Source: Darksidea phi | Lineage: Eukaryota > Ascomycota > Dothideomycetes > Pleosporales > Lentitheciaceae | NCBI GenBank assembly: GCA_030770425.1 | Contig: JASJFT010000141.1 | Location: forward strand, 53,378-117,377 | Direction: 5' to 3' | DNA: 64,000 bases | Notes under the pieces: generated by a model | Told to the model about the DNA's origin: nothing | Database searches by the model: none | What the model saw: the letters and a program-made list of their open reading frames with translations, nothing else | In this document: piece after piece, positions 56,864 to 64,000 of the stretch | How positions within the stretch are numbered: position 1 is the stretch's first letter | Layout: the number at the start of each line of letters is the position of its first letter | Translations under genes and position numbers: made by a program

Positions 56864-58730
56864 ATGGTTGCATCTGTGTCAGAGCAATGTCGGACCTGCA
56901 TCACGACCCTGAAGGCCATTATCTCAACCCTCTCCGACCCGGATAGGCAGAAAGGCCGAGTCCACCATGAGCAGGTCAATGACGAGCTGGAGAGGTTTAG
57001 CCTATGGATGGGCAACATTGGCGCCCTGCATCGGCCAGGGTCTTCTGTGTCTCTCGAGTCGCGTCTTCGCGAGGCCAAGGATGTTTTGACCCATATTCTG
57101 GAACTGCTAGAGGACCTGAACGAGGCCACCGGACAACGTAGGTCTGCTGGTTTATCTATGCCTGTGAACCAGCTGATATGAGCTAGTTTTGGAGATCGTC
57201 TCCGGAGAACGCGAAGGGGAGAAAGATTGTGCACCTCATGATGACGGCGACGCCGCAGACCAGAGCGAAGAAACGGAACTTCTCGAGGAAATTGGGGCCT
57301 GCATCACCCGTCTCTTTAGAGTATCCAGCCTCATCCGCCGGGCTGCACCCACGGATCTCTTCGCTAAAGCTCTCAGCCGGAATCGATATCGGTTCAATGA
57401 CCAGTTCGACATCGCTCATGTGGGTGAGAAATACCCAAAGCTCATCACCAAGGAACTTGCGTGGCTCCAGAGGCGACTCGGTCGAGCGATCACCCAACGC
57501 CGACACTACCTGAGCTACATCCAGGACCACCGCGATAAGCTTGAGGGCATGTCCACTCACGAGACTCCTGAGCCTGTAGCTACCAAATCGCAACCTCTCA
57601 CCGACCACCTTCCAGCCATGAAACCACTACCCGACTCTTCGAGCCAGCCATCCACGTTCTTCACGAAAGCTTCGAGTCTAGCACCAGTTCACATCACACC
57701 CCAGATGCTCACTGCGGAAGAAGACTCAGATCCCGATAACGATGTGAGGTCATATACGACCATATCTCGTTCTATCGATGGTGATCTTGATTCATCAACC
57801 ACTGTTAGAATTCCGAAGCTCGACGAGCTGCGAACAGGATCCAAGAAAGAAGTGGAATGCCCGTTCTGCTTTCGAATGAAAAAGTTTAAGAACGAGCGAG
57901 TGTGGCGACGGCATATTTTCTCTGACCTCCGCTCCTACGTTTGCACGTTTCCCGACTGCGACGCTCCGTATTTTAGCGATATTAACGAATGGTTTCGTCA
58001 CGAGATGCAGACCCACCGCGTTAGCTACACTTGCCGACTCTGCCAGAGCAGGACATTCCAGCTTAGAGAGCATTACCTTGCCCACGTTCGGAAACAACAC
58101 CCTGATATCCTGGAAGACGGCGAACAACAACCCGTTATTGATATTGCCCGAAAATCACTCGACCAAATACCTGCCCAAGAATGCCCGTGCTGCTCGGAGT
58201 GGGTGGATCGTCTCAAGGAGCGGACACCAGTCGCCAGTATGCATTCTGACGCATCCGATCACATACTCAATGTTGCCCCAGCAGTATTCAAACGCCACCT
58301 CGCTTCTCACTTGGAGCAGTTGGCATTGTTCGCAATTCCCATTGGTTCAGCTACCGAGGGCGATGTCGGTTCAAATGTCGCTATCGAAGAGGATGTGGAT
58401 GCACTTTCGTGGGTTTCGGATCACTCAATCCTCGCCTTTAACAGTTCCAGGCCATCATCTCCTGCAATCAAAGGGCAGTCATCTGATGACGTCCCAATTA
58501 CAGGGATGGTCAAGGCAGCAGCAGGCAAGCGGAGCAGAGACGGCACGGGATCCGTGGCCACATCATCGATCAACACATCTGCTGTGGGCACGCCCTTTTT
58601 CGAAGCTTCGGCGAGCGTCTCGAGTCTTATAATACCCTCTAGCTCTCAGACGCCCTCCGTAATCGAGCTGTCGCCACAGGACCCAACCCCATACCCAGCT
58701 TTCCTACGATTGAATAGTGCAGGCAGGTAG
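56864..58730 (+). CDS. C2H2 zinc-finger protein of the fungal NLR-associated type; probably fused to the next gene
   Basis: Exons 56864-57137 and 57187-58730, split by a 49-bp intron, encode 605 aa. The N-terminal part is helical (CRTCITTLKAIISTLSDPDR, RFSLWMGNIGALHRPGSSVS, AKDVLTHILELLEDLNEA), the conserved front found on many fungal proteins that carry NACHT or similar modules. Residues about 314-400 hold zinc-finger text: ECPFCFRMKKF, VWRRHIFSDLRSYVCTFPDC, EWFRHEMQTH, YTCRLCQSRTFQLREHYLAH. A further CPCCSEWVDRL and FKRHLASHLEQLALFAIP lie at about 430-480. The end, DPTPYPAFLRLN, looks like the start of a fungal tyrosine phosphatase. A CTAAC branch point and CAG follow the stop, so 58717-58778 may be an intron that joins this protein in frame to the phosphatase downstream. 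Confidence 0.72.
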
Positions 58731-58795
58731 ACTCGAGCTACATTAAATAACATAATGCATGGCTAACTGAGAAGGCAGATATACACGACAAGTAC

Positions 58796-59776
58796 ATGGA
58801 CCTTGAGTGGAAAGAGCGGGGGCGTATCATGCAGGGCTTACAAACGAATGAATCGGAACGGCCTTCACAATGGGCGACGTGTACCGGCGACGACATTGTG
58901 AGTCGCAATCGATACGAGAATATTCACCCGTATCAGGGAAACTGCGTGAAGCTCAAAGTGCCAGAAGGCCATAATGATTATATAAACGCGTCCCCGATTA
59001 CCTTAGAATCGACTAAGTCCAGGACTGTGACGAAGTTTATAGCTACACAGGTACGCACATTCTGGGCTGTTGTGTATTGGGGTTTATACTGAATAAGGGG
59101 CATACAGGGCCCCTTATCCGACAGCTTCTCACACATCTGGCGCATGGTCTGGAATGAGACCAGCTCTCCGGTCGTGATAGTCATGCTCACCCCGACGCAC
59201 GAGTCCGGCCAGGAGAGGTCCTGTCAGTATTACCCACGATCTCCCTCCAAACCCAACCTCCGAGTGAATGAGCATGATGAGTTTGAGGACGGCCTAATAC
59301 ATGACCTAAAGCTTGTGTCGCTAGAAAATAATGAGGAAGCTAGGACAGAAATCAGAGAGTTAGATATGGTTAGCGATGACAAAAGCAAAACCAAGAAGAT
59401 CTGGCACTTCCATTTTAGTGCCTGGCCAGAATATCTTGTGCCAGAGGACCGAGAAGCTTTCTTGAAGCTCATAGAGATATCCCGGGAGAAGAACACCAAT
59501 AACTCGACGAATCCCCGCATTGTACATTGCAGTGCTGGAGCTGGACGAAGTGGAACATATATCGCACTCGACTGGCTACTTCAAGAACTGGAAGAAGGCT
59601 CTCTAGACGAACTCTCCGACGACCAAGATCCCGTTTTTGACACCGTGGACAAGCTGCGCCGGCAACGCATGACGATGGTGCAAGTTGAAACGCAGTACTC
59701 ATTCATTTACGATGTCATTCGCGAACGTTGGCGTGAGCGTTGGGTCAAGCTGCATCCCGAGGAAGCCGAGCGATAA
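58796..59776 (+). CDS. Protein tyrosine phosphatase
   Basis: Exons 58796-59050 and 59108-59776 (57-bp intron) encode 307 aa from the first ATG. The PTP fold is clear: RNRYENIHPYQGNCVKLKVP, GHNDYINASPI (substrate pTyr loop), KFIATQGPLSDSFSHIWRMV, WHFHFSAWPEYLVPEDREAF (WPD-loop equivalent, here WPE), and the P-loop IVHCSAGAGRSGTY with the nucleophilic Cys and Arg. The Q-loop is RQRMTMVQVETQYSFIYDVI. WPE in place of WPD removes the usual general acid and may lower activity. The TAA at 59774-59776 is followed in frame by 60 further codons of charged, Ala/Glu/Lys-rich text ending in TGA at 59957, so the natural C-terminus may lie there. The upstream zinc-finger frame may be fused to it. Confidence 0.82.
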
Positions 59777-59959
59777 TGCGTGCAGACTGGGAACGGAGAA
59801 CCGAAACCAAAGAAGCAGAAATCTAGCCGAGAGAGTGAAATGAGTGAGCCGAATGCGGCCGAGGACGAGGCCTTGAAAGCAGAGCAAGCAAAGCTCGAAG
59901 CGGGGCTCAAAGCGAAGCTCACGGACGGTTTTTATGGCCTTGAGAGGAGGAAGACATGA

Positions 59960-60822
59960 TTGACTTCCTTTTCTAGGTTTCAAATCTCGACGGTGTGGTC
60001 GATAACCCGGTCACTTCTTTCCTTTTCTTTTGGCATGCTCCACTTTTTATAGGGCCATCTCATGACCGTTTCCGGCATAACGAGCTTGATTCTCTTTCTT
60101 GTTCTCCATCATGCACTCTTCTCACGCTACCCTTAACCGCGCGGTACATGGCTTCTCGCACCCACAAGACCGGTTTCTTTGGGTCCTTGTTAGAATATTG
60201 AGGTTTGGACCCAGTATATCCTTTCTACAATCTAATCAGAGACTTTCCATACTATATTTACTCGCATCGCTTAATGATAAGAGATAACACTTTGATACTA
60301 CCTTAATATATAGAAGACGGAGCTAGTAAAAATGTAGAATGGGTAGAGCTATATAAGTATACTTATAAATAATATATAATAGTACTCGAAGCGACTGCAT
60401 ACTAAACATTACTACTATAGATAGGAGGAGTAGACGATCTACTCCAGTTATAGAATCATAAGTTGGTAAATTCTGTTATGGGCTCAGGCCTTCGATGTTC
60501 GAAACGTCACCTCGTCGCTCACAATCGACAGTACTGTGTACAGCGCTCACTATGGAACAATTGTCTCATCCTTGATAGGGGCAAACAGTCTCAAATTGTC
60601 TCATTCTTGATCGGGCTAAATAGTACGTTTTTGGCCTCATCAAGGATAAGATAATTTAAAAAAAAATAGAAAAAAAAAACAGATTTAATATTTTATAATT
60701 ATATTTAAATTTATTAATATTAAAATTCCTAAAAAGTAGAAAAATATAATAATTAAAATTTACTCTATTCTCTATTTAAACTATACTATATATAATACTC
60801 GGTCTCTCCTTCTTCTTTCCTT
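59960..60822. other. Intergenic leading into AT-rich DNA
   Basis: No gene supported. From about 60280 the sequence becomes strongly AT-rich with A/T runs (60656-60720), like the decayed block at 2.5-3.6 kb. Confidence 0.5.
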
Positions 60823-60945
60823 CGAGCTCAGCGGCTGGCCCATATCGAGCTCAGCGGCTAGCCTATATCGAGCTCAGTAGCTGGCTAATACAGAGCTTAG
60901 CGGCTGGCCTATATTAAGCTTAGTGGCTAGCCTATATCGAGCTTA
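60823..60945 (-). repeat. 23-bp minisatellite, inverted arm
   Basis: About five units built on CGAGCTCAGCGGCTGGCC, the reverse complement of the unit in the main array at 61.13-61.6 kb. Confidence 0.7.
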
Positions 60946-61125
60946 AGAGGGTATCTTACTTAGTCGTATAAACTATATAGTTCTCATTATATTACTACGA
61001 AGGAGGAGTAAGAGGGTAAGTATGAAGTATTAAGGTTGTTAAGTATATAACGTAGAAGATTTTACGTACTAGTATATAAATACCCGCGAACACCCGCGCG
61101 CCCTTAATACTACCTAACGACCTCA

Positions 61126-61605
61126 GCTAGCTACTACCTAACGACCTTAGCCAGCTACTGAGCTCTACATCAGCTAGCTCCTAAGCTCGATATAGGCTAG
61201 CCGCTGAGCTTGATATGGGCCAGCCACTGAGCTTGATATGGGCCAGCCACTGAGCTTGATATGGGCCAGCCACTGAGCTTGATATCAGCCAGCTACTGAG
61301 CTCGATATAGGCTAGCCGCTGAGCTCTGCATCAGCCAGCTACTGAGCTCGATATCAGCCAGCCGCTGAGCTTGATATCAGCCAGCTACTGAGCTCGATAT
61401 CAGCCAGCTGCTGAGTTCGATATCAGCCAGCTACTGAGCTCGATATCAGCCAGCTACTGAGCTCGATATCAGCCAGCTGCTGAGTTCGATATCAGCCAGC
61501 TACTGAGTCCGATATCAGCCAGCCGCTGAGCTCGATATCAGCCAGCCGCTGAGATCGATATAGGCCAGCTGCTGAGCTTAATATCAGCCAACTACTGAGC
61601 TCACT
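61126..61605 (+). repeat. 23-bp minisatellite, main array
   Basis: About 20 units with core CTACTGAGCTCGATATCAG and variants CCACTGAGCTTGATATGGG, each near 23 bp. The same family occurs at 19690-19850. No coding potential. Confidence 0.85.
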
Positions 61606-61740
61606 CGATTAGTCGTTCAATCGCGAGGGCTATAGGTTTGCTATACTAGTAGGCTTACGCGATTAGTTGTTCGACCGCGAGGGCTGTTGGTTCGCTGTAC
61701 CTAGTAAGTCCTCACGATTAGTCGACTAATCGTGAGGGCT
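61606..61740 (+). repeat. 54/55-bp tandem repeat carrying palindromes
   Basis: Three units start with CGATTAGT at 61606, 61660 and 61715. In each the first 26 bp form an imperfect palindrome; around the third, 61710-61737 is a perfect 28-bp palindrome. Confidence 0.75.
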
Positions 61741-62831
61741 CTAGATATTATATAAAGATCTAATACTATACACCGATTCTTAATAAGGCTATCCTAATTA
61801 AGGATAGAGACGCCCTTATTAAATAGAGACGTCCTTATTAAGAATAGGGATATAGTATAATAGTATATATAATATTATTATAGAAATTCTAAAATTAGGG
61901 GGGTTGGGCCCTAATTAGGGGGGTCAGGAACCCTAATTTACGGGTGCCCCCCCTATATTAGGGGTGCTCGGAACCGTAGTGAGTAGGAGTGGCCAATTTG
62001 CATGCCGCTGCAGTCACTTCGCAGACTCGGGTTCTCAACGATGTGTTTTCAGTATGGAGAAGGGGCGAGGAGTCGTTGGCACCTCCAGGAAGAGCAGGTG
62101 CTGCTGGTAGCAGAGGCATCGTTCGAGCCATACGGAAGAACGAGACTGCGACTCGACCAGTTCTTGCTATCGCACCGCTTCTCAGCCTAGGTATCATCAG
62201 TAAAGGTGTGAAAGCTCGCCAAAAGCCCCCCCGGTAGTTAGTTTCACCCTCATTTCATCGTATCCTCTGCCATAAATTGTACGTCAAGCATGGGGCAATA
62301 TCTGCCTATGGTGGGGGAAGCTTACCGTCCGGCGGCCGCATCCTCCATGAATTGCGCAACCAAGTTGCCGTCGAAGGTATGTTCCACTGTAACTTAGGTT
62401 AGCGCGGATTCATAGATTCATACGATTGGAACAGGCCTACTTTGAAACCTTTCAGCGCTTGGGAGCGAGAAGTGCCCCAAGAGAGTGTTCTCACAGTTGT
62501 CCCTCTGCTCAAAATCTACAGCTTCATCGTTCAAGGGATTTCCGTACTCAAGATCTGCAATTCCTTGGTACTGGGGTTATGTCAGCTTCTCACAACCAGC
62601 GTTCATCTTTGCCACGTGTCGTCCGAACCATGTGGCCAATTCAATACTTATCCTTGGAAGGGTAACCGTAACTGTATATGACTCAGTCCCATCGTACAGC
62701 CGAGCAGCGTAGTCCCTCGAGCCACCGTATCTCTTTTTTAGAGATCTTTTTTTCCCTTCGTTGGATTCGCAGGTTTCTTCGGTACAAATACCGTCGATAC
62801 AAAGTAGCGATCTCTTGCCTGCGAGATCGTT
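61741..62831. other. AT-rich tail and intergenic region right of the satellites
   Basis: 61741-61900 is AT-rich with repeated CTTATTAA words. 61895-61963 holds telomere-like hexamers in both orientations. From 61980 GC is normal but no gene is supported up to the chitinase. Confidence 0.5.
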
Positions 62832-63925
62832 CTAATAGTTCGGACTGCACACAACGCTGTGCACGAGCTGTATGGGCCCTTCGCTGCCGTAGCTTGGCAA
62901 GCCAGTGAGGTAGTCGCGTAGATGCGAGATCTTCAAGTTTGACCACTTGACTCCGATGCTATCGTCCCACACCTTCTCCAAGGCTTCGAGTATTGCTTCG
63001 TTGGCTGCCTTTGTGACGAGCAAAAGTAAAAGCCCGTTGGCTGATTTGACTCCATCCGAATTGGCTCTGGTTGTCAGAGCGCCAGTTCGAACATGGTCTA
63101 TAGTCCCGTTATTGACATTCATATCCATCGATGCTCGAGAATTGAGTATTGGACCCGGGTTCGCGCACTTCGGATCGTCCGTGTATGCTCTCAACCCTAA
63201 GCGATAATTTTCGATTTTCGGATTTTCCTCCTCGAAGGTATCGTTGTAGCTCGGGACGCCGCAACGAGACTTGCCACCACCTCCTCCGCCAACATAGCAG
63301 TCGGTTGACCACTGGTCCATTGCGACGCGCACCCGATCAGCTGGACAGCCGCTCCGACAGAACTTTTCTGGGGCTCCTGATGGCGCAAAGCCGATGTTGG
63401 TGTACCAGTCGCAGTCACCCCACTTTTGTTTCTCGGTGGCAGTATCACAGCAGAGCTTGCGTTGCTGCACTTCAAAGACATCGCTTCCCGGTCCACCAAA
63501 TTCCCACATGTTGCAAGATCCACCGCCGGTCCCGCCCGATGACTGGGCCACCAGCGTATTCTTGGAACGGTCGGATCCTGGGCATCCTGCTTGATCGTTG
63601 CACATGGGATACGTGCCCCATTCGTACGTCGTGTACAGCTTCATGCTCTTGGTGTCCGTTGTACAGCATGCAGCTTGGTAGTTCTTCTTGCAGTACATGG
63701 AGTTGGAGCCTACTTCGACGATTCCATCAGGGCATTTTGATCGCATTTTCCGTTGTTATGCGTGTACCATCCACATGTTGGCAGCTTAGCAATGGGCGGG
63801 CAGCAGAAGGCTGTCATGTTGTAGGTGCAATGTCAGGCAGTGTTTCGGAACGCAATTTGGGCACACACTCACCATGACTACCGGTGCCAGCGCAGGCACT
63901 TTCATCCCACATCAACTCTCCGTCG

Positions 63926-63926
<1 letters not shown>
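62832..63926 (-). CDS. Class V chitinase (GH18), C-terminal part, frame-shifted
   Basis: The catalytic part lies beyond the window or the poly-G run. What remains is the cysteine-rich C-terminal region: exon 63926-63874 (DGELMWDESACAGTGSH), a 63-bp intron with GTGAGT, then AFCCPPIAKLPTCGWYTHNN and GKC. After a one-base frame break near 63740 comes KCPDGIVEVGSNSMYCKKNY. The text continues with AACCTTDTKSMKLY, CNDQAGCPGSDRSKNTLVAQ, KLCCDTATEKQKWGDCDWYT and CRSGCPADRVRVAMDQWSTD, and ends GLPSYGSEGPIQLVHSVVC..NY. This order of Cys-rich modules follows the GH18 domain in fungal killer-toxin-like class V chitinases, secreted enzymes that cut chitin. The frame break is either a real lesion or an assembly error beside a poor-quality contig end. 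Confidence 0.75.

Positions 63927-64000
<74 letters not shown>
63927..64000. other. Poly-G run at the window end
   Basis: At least 74 uninterrupted G interrupt the chitinase coding region; most likely a contig-end sequencing or assembly artefact, like the runs at 45.9-46.08 kb. Confidence 0.8.

Noticed and set aside
58727..58778. Intron with donor GTAGAC joining zinc finger and PTP
   Set aside because: It gives the wrong phase and an early stop; the donor at 58717 fits the frame instead.
61126..61605. CRISPR-like array
   Set aside because: Units are direct tandem 23-mers with no spacers, in a eukaryotic satellite setting.

Overview
The window is nuclear DNA of a filamentous ascomycete (Pezizomycotina). 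The protein-coding genes carry short introns of roughly 43-170 bp with GT..AG ends and CTAAC/CTGAC-type branch points. The protein families are typical of moulds: a Helo-like/NB-ARC/TPR NLR, a DUF7580-like HeLo-type protein, a But2-like secreted protein, class V chitinase, IML1 and an FNIP/Lst4-type protein. AT-rich blocks and a multicopper-oxidase gene full of TAA/TAG codons but free of indels point to repeat-induced point mutation (RIP). I lean weakly to Dothideomycetes but cannot prove the class.

Layout. 1-2228 (-): large multi-pass membrane protein, cut by the window edge. 2.5-3.6 kb: AT-rich, RIP-like repeat graveyard. 3.9-7.2 kb (-): NLR. 7.8-9.55 kb (+): CYP52-like P450. 9.7-10.86 kb (-): secreted acid phosphatase with one in-frame TAG. 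11.58-13.46 kb (+): RIP-destroyed multicopper oxidase. 13.9-14.5 kb (+): small ankyrin protein. 15.4-17.0 kb (-): a glycine-zipper protein with a frame break and an unknown two-exon gene. 18.18-18.78 kb (+): But2-like secreted protein. 19-22.7 kb and 24.5-25.6 kb: dispersed repeats, a mariner-like transposase remnant and minisatellite, surrounding a lone HELGH metalloprotease-like gene (22.98-24.12 kb, -). 26.4-27.0 kb (+): decayed secreted-protein gene.

The middle is a conserved housekeeping block: IML1 (27.8-33.7 kb, +), FNIP/Lst4-like (36.9-40.6 kb, +), glutathionyl-hydroquinone reductase ECM4-type (41.4-42.7 kb, -), an assembly gap with G/C homopolymers (about 46 kb), nucleoporin NUP49 (46.6-48.2 kb, -) divergent from FIP1 (48.4-49.95 kb, +), and U2 snRNP A' (50.3-51.3 kb, -). 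IML1 and FNIP/Lst4 both act in amino-acid signalling to TORC1 at the vacuole. FIP1 and U2A' both act in pre-mRNA processing.

The right arm returns to accessory content: an orphan disordered protein (52.1-53.8 kb, +), a HeLo/DUF7580-like protein (54.8-56.55 kb, -) divergent from a C2H2 zinc-finger gene that probably fuses to a tyrosine phosphatase (56.9-59.8 kb, +), then satellite and palindromic repeats (60.8-62 kb) and the 3' part of a class V chitinase (62.8-63.93 kb, -) that ends in a poly-G run.

A recurring theme is genes with one disabling lesion. Some are TAA/TAG stops explicable by C-to-T or G-to-A transitions (NLR, phosphatase, PTP). Others are one-base frame breaks (membrane protein, glycine-zipper, secreted protein, chitinase). 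The latter may be assembly errors, given the N-gap and homopolymer artefacts.
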